Translations under genes and position numbers: made by a program
Notes under the pieces: generated by a model
What the model saw: only the letters and a program-made list of their open reading frames with translations
What the model was told of the DNA's origin: nothing
The model's database searches: none
Shown here: piece after piece, positions 8,586-17,853 of the stretch
Numbering within the stretch: the first letter of the stretch is position 1
Layout of the letters: every line of letters begins with the position of its first letter
Assembly (NCBI GenBank): GCA_002297505.1
Contig: DBLQ01000046.1
Span: forward strand, 1-51,829
Direction: 5' to 3'
DNA from: Flavobacteriales bacterium UBA720
GTDB taxonomy: Bacteria > Bacteroidota > Bacteroidia > Flavobacteriales > Weeksellaceae
Length of the DNA: 51,829 bases

Positions 8586-9989
8586 ATGAAAAAATATATT
8601 GTAATTCTATTCGCTTTTGTTTTGTCCGTAACTGTTTCGGCACAGTACAAACCTTGGACTTCATCAAAGCAACCATTAAAAGAAATCAAAGCTTTAAAAA
8701 AGCAAATCAAAAAACCCGAATTCAGAAAAGTTGATTACCTGATTACCGATTTCGGTGCGGTTGGAGATGGAAAAACAAAAAATACCGAAGCTTTCAAAAA
8801 AGCCATTGAAAAATGTAATGCTGAAGGCGGAGGAAGAGTTGTCGTTCCGAACGGCGTTTTCTTAACAGGAGCAATTTATTTAAAATCGAATGTCAATCTT
8901 CATTTAAGTGACGGTTCTACGATTTTATTCAGTCGAGACAGCAACGACTACCCTATCGTTTTCACACGTTGGGAAGGAATGGAATGTATGAATTATTCAT
9001 CTCTGATTTACGCTTACGAAGAAGAAAATATTGCGGTAACCGGAAAAGGAACATTGGACGGAAATGCCGATTTAGACCATTGGTGGTTTTGGTGTGGCGC
9101 AACAAAATATGGCTATAATGAATCTCGTCCGGGAAGACAAAATCCTGCCCGTGCGAAACTTCACGAATATATGGCGCAGAGAAAACCTGCAAGAGAAAGA
9201 GTTTTTGGGGATGGATGGTATTTGAGACCCAATTTTGTTCAGCCTTACAAGTCTAAAAACTTTTATATGGCGGATGTTTTAGTAAAAAACTCACCGATGT
9301 GGAACCTGAATCCTGTTCTGTGTGAAAATGTTTTAATTGAAAGAGTAAAAGTAATCAGTCACGGACCAAACAACGACGGTTTCGACCCTGAAGCCTGTAA
9401 AAATGTATGGATTAAAGATTCCTATTTCGACACGGGGGACGACTGTATCGCCATTAAATCCGGAAGAGACGAGGACGGAAGAGATATCGGAAGACCTGCC
9501 GAAAACCACATCATCGAAAACTGCGAGATGAAAGACGGTCACGGCGGTGTCGTTATCGGAAGCGAAATTGCAGGAGGAGCAAAAAACATTTATGCCATCG
9601 GAAATGTGATGGACAGTAAAAATCTTGATCGTGCTTTAAGAATTAAAACCAGCTCAAGCCGTGGCGGAATCATTGAAAACGTATTTTTTTACAATACAAA
9701 AGTTGGGGCTTACAAGGAAGCTGCCGTTCGTTTCGATATGCATTATGAAAAGCCAGGAAATCATATTCCGACGATGAGAAATATTTGGGTTGAAAATCTA
9801 ACCGTTGACAAAGGCGGAAAATATGCGGTTTTTTCTGATGCTTACGAATCCTCTCCAGTAACAGATTTCACAATGATTAATGCTAAAATGGTGGGCGTTC
9901 AGATTCCTTACAAAGTGGATTATATGAAAAATGTGACGTTGAAAAATGTAACCGTTAACGGACAACCGCTAATTGAGTTAAAACCATAA
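8586..9989 (+). CDS. Polygalacturonase-like glycoside hydrolase, GH28
   Basis: A 467-residue secreted right-handed beta-helix enzyme. The signal peptide ends at about residue 20 (TVSAQ). The four GH28 landmarks are all present: PNNDGFD (Asp264), DTGDDCIAI (Asp285, Asp286), DGHGG (His319) and LRIKT. The N-terminal TDFGAVGDGKT is the usual strand entering the helix. It would hydrolyse galacturonan, probably as a periplasmic exo-acting enzyme on oligosaccharides; endo/exo mode is not certain from sequence. It has its own GCAGGA-type promoter and heads the block with the two large unassigned glycosidases. A divergent GH28 is encoded at 44214. Confidence 0.92.
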   Translation: MKKYIVILFAFVLSVTVSAQYKPWTSSKQPLKEIKALKKQIKKPEFRKVDYLITDFGAVGDGKTKNTEAFKKAIEKCNAEGGGRVVVPNGVFLTGAIYLKSNVNLHLSDGSTILFSRDSNDYPIVFTRWEGMECMNYSSLIYAYEEENIAVTGKGTLDGNADLDHWWFWCGATKYGYNESRPGRQNPARAKLHEYMAQRKPARERVFGDGWYLRPNFVQPYKSKNFYMADVLVKNSPMWNLNPVLCENVLIERVKVISHGPNNDGFDPEACKNVWIKDSYFDTGDDCIAIKSGRDEDGRDIGRPAENHIIENCEMKDGHGGVVIGSEIAGGAKNIYAIGNVMDSKNLDRALRIKTSSSRGGIIENVFFYNTKVGAYKEAAVRFDMHYEKPGNHIPTMRNIWVENLTVDKGGKYAVFSDAYESSPVTDFTMINAKMVGVQIPYKVDYMKNVTLKNVTVNGQPLIELKP

Positions 9990-10019
9990 AAAAATTATTC
10001 AGAGTCTGGTCTGCATAAA

Positions 10020-10185
10020 TGAACACAAAGTACACGATGTTTTTAAAATTATATTGCTTAAAAGTCCACAAAGCCGCTTTGCTTGTATAAGATTTATTGT
10101 AAAACCCTATGCTTTTTTAAGCGAAGCGGCTTTGTGAGACTAAATTATTAGATGATTATCAAAACTCTTTGTGAGCTTAGTGTTC
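10020..10185. repeat. Nested inverted-repeat element (ACAAAG family), copy A
   Basis: The outer arms TGAACACAAAGTACAC (10020-10035) and its near complement at the right end (to 10185) match at about 13 of 16 positions. Inside, CACAAAGCCGCTTTGCTT (about 10067-10084) pairs with a near-perfect complement at about 10119-10136. The element fills most of the gap between GH28 and the 1202-residue protein. It resembles the nested elements at 13923-14061 and 23156-23319. Confidence 0.65.
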
Positions 10186-10233
10186 AAAAATTCAATGTGA
10201 CAGAAATGAATATAAAATATTTTAAAAATTAAA

Positions 10234-13200
10234 ATGCGCAGCAAAACCATTTTCGCCGGACTGATTGTTTTATCGGCATTTTCACACTCTTTTGCCCAAT
10301 CAAAACATTGGCAGAACAAAGAGCGTGAACTGCACTATAAAGAAGACAAAGGCGATTTCTTATTGGTCAACGGAAAATACCGTTTCAACCGAGCTTTGTA
10401 CGGAGATAATCGCGCATCGAGAGTGGAAGCGGGAGATTTGCCGGAATTTGCATTATATCTTCCCGGAATGGGCGGAAATCTTCAGTTCGTCATCCAAAAA
10501 GGAAATTCAATTAAGAAATTAATTCAGGCTGATAAAATTGAAACCCGTTATCGTCCGGGTTCGATGCTGTATGAAATCAAAGACCCGATTCTTGGAAGCG
10601 GAACTTTAAAACTAACCATTTTAGCTCAAGCCAAAGAAGAAGGTTTAGTTTTAAAAATGGAAACTGTAAATGTAGATTCTTCGACAAAAATCTATGCCGT
10701 TTATGGCGGTGCAAGCGGAACGACCTTCAGCAGAAACGGCGACATCGGTGCAGACCCGGAATCCGGATTTTATCTTTTACCAGAATATTGTCTGAATAAT
10801 CAGTTTCAGTTGAATGAAAATCAATTCCAACTCAATTATTTAAACAAGAAAAAAGAAACTCAAACCGTTAGCGGAAGTTTTTCAAGTGTCAGAACATTGC
10901 AACGAACCGATGCTCAAACATTAGAAAAACTTTCTGAGTTTACTCAAAATAAAACGGACAAATCACCTATTATTTACGCTTCATATTCTTCACAGAAGCA
11001 ACCAATTTTTATTCAGATTGCGAAAGGAAAATCAACTAAAAACTTTTCGGATGAAGAGTTAAAAAACATATTTAATGAAGCTGAAAAAGCCCGTTTAACT
11101 TTAACCAACAGAATTCAGCTCAAAACTCCAGATGCAGATTTAAATCAATTCGGAGCCAATTTAGCCGTTGCCGCCGACGGAATCTGGGAAAGTCCGACTT
11201 TCCTTCACGGCGCTGTTGCCTGGAGAATGCGGTTGAATGCCTGGAGAGGCGCTTACACAGCGGATGCGTTAAATTGGCACGACAGAGCAAGAGAACATTT
11301 TGAAAGTTACGCCAATTCGCAGGTTCTGAAGCCAGATTCTGCACCAGTTGTAATGGACACGATGCGTCACCTTGCCCGTCACGAGGAGAAAATGGGAACT
11401 TCGATTTTTTCAAGCGGATATATTTCAAGAAATCCTAATGACAACACGAAACCACATCATTATGATATGAATCTGGTGTTTTTTGACCAGATGTTTTCTC
11501 ATTTCAATTACACGGGAGATAAAGAATTTCTGAGGAAAATGTGGCCAACAATGGTTCGCCATATGGATTGGGAAAAACGAAATTTCAAACGAGGCGATTT
11601 GTATGATGCCTATGCTGCGATTTGGGCTAGTGATGCGCTTCAATATTCGGGTGGAAAAGTGACGCATACTTCGGCATACAATTACAGAGCCAATCGTGAA
11701 ATGGCAAAGCTGGCGAAAATTATTGGCGAAAATCCTCAACCTTACGAAAAGGAAGCTGATGTGATTTTAAAGGCAATGAAAAACGAACTTTGGATTAAAA
11801 ACAAAGGTTATTTTTCTGAATTTAAAGATGCTTTAGGCAATCAAATCGTTCACGATAAACCTGGAATCTGGTCGATTTATCACGTTTCGGATGCCTTTAT
11901 TTTGAATGAGTTTGAGGATTATCAGAATTTACAATACATCAGTAATCACACACCGAAAATTCCGATTACGGTAAAAGGTGCGGATAATAAAGACTATTTT
12001 ACATTAGCAACGACCAATTGGCAACCTTATGATTGGTCAATAAACAACGTCGCTTTGGCGGAAAATTTACAGACCGCTTTGGCATATTGGCAGGCCGGAA
12101 GAAATGAGGATGCATACCAACTTTGGAAAGGAAATTTGATTGAGTCGATGTATTACGGCATCAGTCCGGGAAATTTTGAACAGCTTTCTCATTACGACGC
12201 ATTTCGTGGCGAATTGTACCGGGATTTTGCCGACCCGATTGGGGTGGCTTCACGAACTTTGACAGAAGGACTTTTTGGCGTTTATCCGAATTTGCTGGAG
12301 AATAAAATCAGCATTAAACCTGGTTTCCCGAAAGACTGGAATTCTGCCGAATTGAAGCTTCCGGATTGGGATTATCAGTTTAAAAGAACATCGAAAAAAA
12401 CGGAATATTTATTTAAATCAAAATATCAGAATCCTGTGGCGTTGGAAATGCAGATTCCTGTGAATTATTCTAATATCAAATCGGTAAAATTGAATGGTAA
12501 AAATGTGAATTGGAAAGTTAAACCTAATTCTATTTTACAGCCAATCATACAGTTTGAAACTCCGAAAGGAAAAGATTTTAAGATTGAAATCAATTATTCC
12601 GGAGAAGAAATTAAAAACGAGCAAACTCACTTCAATAATTATATTTCTGAAAGTTTTCAGTTGAATTTTGATTCAAAAAAGAAAATCAAACAGGTTTACG
12701 ACCCACAAGGACTAATTAAAAATTTCCCTCCTCTGGAGGGGTGGATTCGACCAAAGGGAGAAGACGGGGTGGTTAACCACACAATCAATTTAGATGATAA
12801 AGAAAGAAAAGGAACTTTTTTTGTTCAGGTCGAGCAAAGTGGAACGACTTGGTGGCAACCTGTGAATGTGGATATTCGTTTTCCTTTGGAAACAAAATGG
12901 GTGAATAAAAAACTGCAAATTCAATCTAAATCATCCAATCCGATTAATGGAAAACTGAGTATTAATGGTTTAAATAAAACTTTCACTATTCAGAAAAATC
13001 AAGATACATCGATTGAAATTCCTACAAATTATTTAAGTAAAGGAACCAATTCTATTACGCTTGAATACAACGGAAATAAACAAAATATCGAAATTACAGA
13101 TTGGGAAATTGAAAATCAAGGTCAGTTCAACAATATTTCTTTAGCATCAAAATACAATGAAAAAGTAACGGAGATTTTCAATCAGAAATATCTTTCGCCA

Positions 13201-13842
13201 AGACTAGAAGTCCCTACTCTACAGCTTCCGTGGCAGGGAATCGGAAACTGGTGTTATCCATTAATTACCGCTCAAATTGATGACAGCGGATTGATGAGCA
13301 AAAGGAAAAACGGCAAAATTGATTTCCTTGGAATTCCTTTTTTAATTGATAAAACAGATAAAAATATTGCTTTTGCAAGTCAGTGGAACAATTATCCGGA
13401 TTCGATTGAAATTCCTTTAAATGGAAAAGGAAAGAAAATCTATTTCCTGATGGCGGGTTCTACGAATCCAATGCAGTCGCAGATTGTAAATGGAACAGTT
13501 ACCGTTCAATATGTTGATGGCTCGACTTCAGAATTGGAACTGAAGAACCCAACAAATTGGTGGCCGATTGAACAGGATTTGTTTGATGATAATTTTGCTT
13601 TTGAAATTCCTGATGATAAAATTCCGTATCGCGTAAAATTGAAAACGGGCGAATTATACAAAGGTGGAAGTTTAAGTAAATATTCGAGTATCAAAGGATT
13701 TACAGACCGTCAGGTTGATGGTGGCTCAGCAACGATTCTAGATTTACCGATTGATCCGAATAAAGAATTAAAATCAATAAAATTAACGGCAGTGAGCAAT
13801 GATGTAGTGATTGGAATGATGAGTGCGACTGTTTTGAAATAA
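10234..13842 (+). CDS. Large secreted six-hairpin glycosidase-like protein (DUF4450-like)
   Basis: A 1202-residue protein with a signal peptide (about 1-21, ending SFAQ). Residues about 25-300 are beta-rich. Residues about 305-715 look like an (alpha/alpha)6 barrel (WRGAYTADALNWHDRA, NYRANREMAKLA, YDWSINNVALAENL, LTEGLFGVYP). The remainder is beta-rich. The architecture recalls GH78, GH95 and GH142-type enzymes, and I recognise it as DUF4450-like, a group seen in rhamnogalacturonan loci, but no activity can be read. Residues 831-849 (from PPLEGW to DGVVNH) are encoded by a palindromic repeat (12725-12780) translated in frame; see findings. The context suggests a side-chain sugar of rhamnogalacturonan. 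Read-through from the GH28 promoter is likely, since no GCAGGA module precedes it. Confidence 0.72.
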   Translation: MRSKTIFAGLIVLSAFSHSFAQSKHWQNKERELHYKEDKGDFLLVNGKYRFNRALYGDNRASRVEAGDLPEFALYLPGMGGNLQFVIQKGNSIKKLIQADKIETRYRPGSMLYEIKDPILGSGTLKLTILAQAKEEGLVLKMETVNVDSSTKIYAVYGGASGTTFSRNGDIGADPESGFYLLPEYCLNNQFQLNENQFQLNYLNKKKETQTVSGSFSSVRTLQRTDAQTLEKLSEFTQNKTDKSPIIYASYSSQKQPIFIQIAKGKSTKNFSDEELKNIFNEAEKARLTLTNRIQLKTPDADLNQFGANLAVAADGIWESPTFLHGAVAWRMRLNAWRGAYTADALNWHDRAREHFESYANSQVLKPDSAPVVMDTMRHLARHEEKMGTSIFSSGYISRNPNDNTKPHHYDMNLVFFDQMFSHFNYTGDKEFLRKMWPTMVRHMDWEKRNFKRGDLYDAYAAIWASDALQYSGGKVTHTSAYNYRANREMAKLAKIIGENPQPYEKEADVILKAMKNELWIKNKGYFSEFKDALGNQIVHDKPGIWSIYHVSDAFILNEFEDYQNLQYISNHTPKIPITVKGADNKDYFTLATTNWQPYDWSINNVALAENLQTALAYWQAGRNEDAYQLWKGNLIESMYYGISPGNFEQLSHYDAFRGELYRDFADPIGVASRTLTEGLFGVYPNLLENKISIKPGFPKDWNSAELKLPDWDYQFKRTSKKTEYLFKSKYQNPVALEMQIPVNYSNIKSVKLNGKNVNWKVKPNSILQPIIQFETPKGKDFKIEINYSGEEIKNEQTHFNNYISESFQLNFDSKKKIKQVYDPQGLIKNFPPLEGWIRPKGEDGVVNHTINLDDKERKGTFFVQVEQSGTTWWQPVNVDIRFPLETKWVNKKLQIQSKSSNPINGKLSINGLNKTFTIQKNQDTSIEIPTNYLSKGTNSITLEYNGNKQNIEITDWEIENQGQFNNISLASKYNEKVTEIFNQKYLSPRLEVPTLQLPWQGIGNWCYPLITAQIDDSGLMSKRKNGKIDFLGIPFLIDKTDKNIAFASQWNNYPDSIEIPLNGKGKKIYFLMAGSTNPMQSQIVNGTVTVQYVDGSTSELELKNPTNWWPIEQDLFDDNFAFEIPDDKIPYRVKLKTGELYKGGSLSKYSSIKGFTDRQVDGGSATILDLPIDPNKELKSIKLTAVSNDVVIGMMSATVLK
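12725..12780. repeat. Palindromic repeat embedded in frame in the DUF4450-like gene
   Basis: The segment begins CCCTCCTCTGGAGGGGTGG and ends GACGGGGTGGTTAACCAC. The CCCTCC/GGAGGG hairpin with a trailing GGGGTGGTTAACCAC is the form of a dispersed flavobacterial intergenic repeat. Here it lies wholly inside a coding region and keeps the frame. Confidence 0.7.
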
Positions 13843-13922
13843 ATTAAATGCCACGAATGCACGAATAGTTGAATGAAAATTTTGTGGATTGGTGGCTGAT
13901 AAAAAATAAATGATTAAATAAT

Positions 13923-14061
13923 TTAACCGCAAAAGGTTCAAAAGAAATGTTTGAAAATAAGAAATTCAAAAGTTTACAAAATGTATGATTTCTCATTCTC
14001 ATTTTGCAAGCTTTTGAACAGCTAAATAATAAGAGAAATCTTTTGTCTCTTTTGCGGTTAA
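13923..14061. repeat. Nested inverted-repeat element (ACAAAAG family), copy B
   Basis: The left end TTAACCGCAAAAGGTTCAAA (from 13923) is mirrored by TTAACCGCAAAAGAGACAAA on the other strand (ending 14061). An inner pair, TTCAAAAGTTTACAAAATG and its complement with C/T and A/G changes, matches at 17 of 19 positions; both changes keep G-U pairing. It occupies the gap between the two large six-hairpin genes. Confidence 0.7.
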
Positions 14062-14080
14062 AAACAAAATAAATTTAAAA

Positions 14081-16216
14081 ATGAAGAAAATTGCAATATA
14101 TCTGAGTCTTTTCTGTATCGGATTTTCATCGCTGAATGCGCAGAAAATAGACCGTAAAAAAGTCGTTCAGCGACATAATGTGGTCAACACAAAAGCAGAT
14201 ACTTTATCAACTTTAACGGTTGGAAACGGAAAATTCGCGTACACCGTTGATATCACTGGAATGCAGTCGTTCCCTGAATATTATAAGAATGGAGTTTCGT
14301 TGGGAACGCAGTCGGAATGGGGCTGGAACAGTTTTCCGAATACTGAAAATTACAAGTTTGAGGAAACTTTAAAGCCTTACGATTTCAATAACGACGGTAG
14401 AAAAGCTTTGTACAGCGTTCAAATCAAAGAACCAGAACGCAACAAAAAAGCGGTTGAATATTTCAGAGTCAATCAACATCGTCTGCAGTTGGGAAATGTG
14501 GGGATTGAACTGATTAAAAAGAACGGCCAAAAAGCACAAGTTTTAGATATTCAAAACATCAATCAGAAAATTGATTTATGGACGGGAATTATTACCAGCG
14601 AGTTTACTTTAGAAGGAACTCCTGTAAAAGTCTGGACGGCTTCTTTCCAAAATTCAGATAAAATCGGGGTTAAAATTGAGTCTGATTTAATTAGCCAAAA
14701 AAGATTGAGAGTTTTCGCAAAATATCCTTATCCGAGCGGACAGTTTCTGGATGAAGCAGCTTTTTACGGAAATGCTGATAAACATTCAACAAAAATCATC
14801 TCTTCAAATTCAACTCAGGGATTGATTGAGCATAAATTACAGACTGCAGATTATTTTACTCAATTATACTTCACCGATGGAAGATTAAGCGAATCCGGAA
14901 AACATTATTTTGTTTACGAGCCTTCTTCAAAAAACAAAACAGTTGAATTGACTGTCGAATTTTCAGAAAAAAATCAAAAAATTTCAAAAAGCTTATTTGC
15001 TGATGCTGAAAAAGAAAGTATATCAGGCTGGAAGAACTTCTGGGAAAGCGGTGCAGCTGTGGATTTTGAAGGAAGCACGGATAAAAGAGCGAACGAATTA
15101 GAACGCAGAATTGTTTTATCAGAATATTTAACAAAAGTTCAGTGTGGAGGAAGCAATCCGCCACAGGAAACAGGTTTGACATTCAACAGTTGGTATGGAA
15201 AGCCACACACAGAAATGCATTGGTGGCACGGCGTTCACTATGCTTTATGGGGAAGACCGGAAATTTTGGAAAAGCAATTGGATTATTATTTCAGGTCATT
15301 TGATAAAGCAAAAAAATTAGCGGAAAGACAAGGTTACAAAGGCGTTCGCTGGATTAAAATGTCGGATAATGAAGGCAATGAAAGTCCGTCTTCTGTGGCT
15401 GCATTTTTGATTTGGGAACAGCCGCATTTGATTTATATGACCGAACTTTTGTACCGTCACAACAAAGACAAAAAAGTTTTAGAAAAATATAAAGATTTGG
15501 TGTATGCAACGGCTGAATTTATGGCTGATTTTGCGACTTATGACAAAGAAAAAAACCGTTACAACTTAGGAAAAGGCGTCATTCCTGCACAGGAAGTTTT
15601 CCCTGCAAAGGATACTTTTAATCCTACTTACGAGGTAGCGTATTGGGATTGGGCGTTGAAAGTTGCGCAACAGTGGAAAGAAAGATTGGGTGAATCAAGA
15701 GACAAAAAATGGGATGATGTTATCAATAAATTGGCACCGCTTCCGGTTCAGGATGGCGTTTATTTATCGACAGAATCGGCAAAAGATTCTTTCACCTTTC
15801 CAAAATGGATGACCGATCACCCTGCTGTTTTAGGCGCTTTGGGAATGGTTCCTGAATCTTCGAAACTGGATAAGAAAATAATGAAAAATACGCTGGATAT
15901 CGTTTGGGAAAGATGGAACTGGGGCCACACCTGGGGCTGGGATTTCCCGATGACAGCGATGAATGCAGCAAGACTTGGACTTCCTAACAAAGCGTTAGAT
16001 GCTTTATTTATGGATGTTCAAACCAATACTTATCTAAAAAACGGACATAATTTCCAGGATGGAAGATTGAGAATTTACCTTCCAGGAAATGGTGGCGTTT
16101 TAACAACCGTTGCAATGATGCTCGAAGGTTGGGACGGTTCTACAGGACAATTCCCGGGATTCCCGAAAGATGGAAGCTGGAAAATAAAAGCCGAAGGCTT
16201 TAAGAAAATGCCTTAA
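14081..16216 (+). CDS. Secreted six-hairpin glycosidase-like protein of unassigned activity
   Basis: A 711-residue protein with a signal peptide (about 1-20, ending LNAQ). Residues about 40-290 form a beta-rich N-terminal domain with TVGNGKFAYTVDITGMQSFP near its start. Residues about 320-690 look like an (alpha/alpha)6 catalytic domain (TFNSWYGKPHTEMHWWHG, YPYPSG upstream, VAYWDWALKVAQQW, WNWGHTWGWDFPMTAMNAARLG). The layout is like GH65/GH95-type proteins, but I cannot assign a family. Several Trp/His/Asp/Glu clusters (EMHWWHGVH, GHTWGWDFP) are candidate active-site residues. It lies 238 bp after the DUF4450-like gene and ends at a strong terminator. The context suggests a role on a rhamnogalacturonan side chain. 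Confidence 0.65.
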   Translation: MKKIAIYLSLFCIGFSSLNAQKIDRKKVVQRHNVVNTKADTLSTLTVGNGKFAYTVDITGMQSFPEYYKNGVSLGTQSEWGWNSFPNTENYKFEETLKPYDFNNDGRKALYSVQIKEPERNKKAVEYFRVNQHRLQLGNVGIELIKKNGQKAQVLDIQNINQKIDLWTGIITSEFTLEGTPVKVWTASFQNSDKIGVKIESDLISQKRLRVFAKYPYPSGQFLDEAAFYGNADKHSTKIISSNSTQGLIEHKLQTADYFTQLYFTDGRLSESGKHYFVYEPSSKNKTVELTVEFSEKNQKISKSLFADAEKESISGWKNFWESGAAVDFEGSTDKRANELERRIVLSEYLTKVQCGGSNPPQETGLTFNSWYGKPHTEMHWWHGVHYALWGRPEILEKQLDYYFRSFDKAKKLAERQGYKGVRWIKMSDNEGNESPSSVAAFLIWEQPHLIYMTELLYRHNKDKKVLEKYKDLVYATAEFMADFATYDKEKNRYNLGKGVIPAQEVFPAKDTFNPTYEVAYWDWALKVAQQWKERLGESRDKKWDDVINKLAPLPVQDGVYLSTESAKDSFTFPKWMTDHPAVLGALGMVPESSKLDKKIMKNTLDIVWERWNWGHTWGWDFPMTAMNAARLGLPNKALDALFMDVQTNTYLKNGHNFQDGRLRIYLPGNGGVLTTVAMMLEGWDGSTGQFPGFPKDGSWKIKAEGFKKMP

Positions 16217-16251
16217 ATAATACTTTAGTTTTATTTCATATTTTTAATTTG

Positions 16252-16281
16252 AAGTCTGTCAGTAATGGCAGGCTTTTTTTT
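16252..16281 (+). terminator. Rho-independent terminator after the 711-residue glycosidase gene
   Basis: AAGTCTGTCA (16252-16261) pairs with TGGCAGGCTT (16266-16275) around loop GTAA, with two G-U pairs, and a run of T follows. It ends where the PL1 promoter repeat begins, which separates two transcription units. Confidence 0.8.
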
Positions 16282-16327
16282 GCAGCACAGTGCAGGACGA
16301 TTTAACAAAGCTAAGATAATAACTTGT
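16282..16327 (+). promoter_or_regulatory. GCAGGA direct-repeat promoter of the PL1 gene
   Basis: GCAGCACAGTGCAGGA at 16282-16297 is a clear direct repeat with a 10-bp period. Exactly 22 bp follow, then TAACTTGT at 16320-16327. It lies 16 bp upstream of the PL1 ATG and immediately after a terminator. Confidence 0.78.
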
Positions 16328-16343
16328 TCATCTATTATCAGTT

Positions 16344-17732
16344 ATGAAAAAATTAGCAATCATCGTCATTTCGTCATTACCTATCTTTTGCTCATCTCAA
16401 AAACTTGAGAGTGTGGGAACAATTCACTCAAAGACAATTGCATTTCCTGGTGCGGAAGGTTTTGGAAAGTTTGCAAAAGGCGCAAGAGCGGTGGATAAAC
16501 CTCAGACTTACATTGTCAGTAATTTGAACGACAGTGGAAAGGGTTCTTTTCGCGATGCTGTGAGTAAGCCCGGGAGATTTGTAGTTTTCTCTGTTGGCGG
16601 AATCATAGAATTGAAAAGTCCGGTGACTGTTTCTAAAAACATTACAATTGCGGGACAGACCGCATCGGGAAAAGGTATTTTCCTCTATGGTGAAAAAGTG
16701 TCTTTCAGCGGAGCCGATGATACCATCGTAAGATATTTGAAAATCCGACTTGGAAATAAAAACAAACCATCTAATAATACAGATGCTTCCGGAATATCGA
16801 ACGGCAAAAACATAATTCTGGATCATCTTTCCGTTTCTTGGTCAATGGACGAGGTTTTTTCTATCAACTGGGACAAAAGTGGCATTGAGCCAGACAGCAT
16901 CACCCTTCAGAATTCGATTATTGCGCAGGGATTGCATCTCTATAACCACTCGGCAGGTGGATTGATTCAGACCAATGGAAGCATCAGCCTCATCAAAAAT
17001 CTCTATGCCAGCAACAAAACCCGAAATCCGAAAGTGAAAGGCAAAAACGAATTCGTTAATAATATTATTTATAACTTCGGAAATCTGGGTAACACAAAAG
17101 GTCATACCGTTTCAGGCGATGGCTATATCATGGGTGGTTCTGTGCAGAAATCTGAAGTCAATATCATCAACAATTATTTTATAGGAGGACCAATGACTTT
17201 GGAAGACCGTAAAACACCGTTCAGCCGAGGAACAAACACTTTTCATCTTTATGAATCCGGGAATTATTTCGACAACAACAAGAACGGCATTTTGGATGGT
17301 CAATTGGTTCCGCATAATACCGAAGGTTTTCCAGGAGAAACGCCCGTTGTCTATAATAATTCACCATTCCAATATCCCTATTCCAAAACGAATTTAACTG
17401 CTTTACAAGCGTTTGATTATGTCGTCAAAAATGCCGGCGCTAGCTTTGAAAAGCGTGATGATGTGGATGAACTCATCATTTCGGAAGTCAAATCTCTCGG
17501 AAAAAAAGGAATCTATGTGTTCACCGAAAATGATTTGCCGTTAGCCAATAATGGTATTGGCCAATTCCCTAAAACCAAAGCTCTAAAGGATTCGGATTCT
17601 GATGGTATTCCAGATGTTGCTGAACTGAAAATGGGTCTTAATCCAAATGATTCATCGGATGCATTGAAATTCAACAAAACGCAAAGCGATTATCTCAATA
17701 TCGAAGTTTATGTGAATGACTTGGTACGTTAA
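16344..17732 (+). CDS. Pectate lyase, PL1-like
   Basis: A 462-residue secreted parallel beta-helix protein. The signal peptide ends at about residue 18 (IFCSSQ). AFPGAEGFG (about 32-40) and SFRDAV open the helix as in PL1 enzymes of Bacteroidota; TIAGQTASGKG and the basic motif KTRNPKVKG (catalytic-type Arg followed by Asn-Pro) fit the PL1 active site. Residues about 415-430 (DSDSDGIPDVAELKMGLNP) form a thrombospondin-3 or EF-hand-like calcium loop near the C-terminus. It would cleave de-esterified homogalacturonan by beta-elimination and yield the unsaturated ends that GH105 removes. It has its own terminator-isolated promoter and precedes the GntR regulator. Confidence 0.87.
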   Translation: MKKLAIIVISSLPIFCSSQKLESVGTIHSKTIAFPGAEGFGKFAKGARAVDKPQTYIVSNLNDSGKGSFRDAVSKPGRFVVFSVGGIIELKSPVTVSKNITIAGQTASGKGIFLYGEKVSFSGADDTIVRYLKIRLGNKNKPSNNTDASGISNGKNIILDHLSVSWSMDEVFSINWDKSGIEPDSITLQNSIIAQGLHLYNHSAGGLIQTNGSISLIKNLYASNKTRNPKVKGKNEFVNNIIYNFGNLGNTKGHTVSGDGYIMGGSVQKSEVNIINNYFIGGPMTLEDRKTPFSRGTNTFHLYESGNYFDNNKNGILDGQLVPHNTEGFPGETPVVYNNSPFQYPYSKTNLTALQAFDYVVKNAGASFEKRDDVDELIISEVKSLGKKGIYVFTENDLPLANNGIGQFPKTKALKDSDSDGIPDVAELKMGLNPNDSSDALKFNKTQSDYLNIEVYVNDLVR

Positions 17733-17853
17733 TCATTTAATTTAAATTGAATTTTAGACAATTGATATAAAATTTGTAACTTGTCTTAGATTTTGAAACA
17801 CTAATAACCCAAATTTAATTTATAAAGATAAAACGTTATCATTGCTTAATCCG

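Noticed and set aside
17760..17792. GACAA...TTGTC inverted word upstream of the GntR gene as an operator
   Set aside because: The arms are only five bases, are 19 bp apart, and no matching site was seen before the rhamnose genes.
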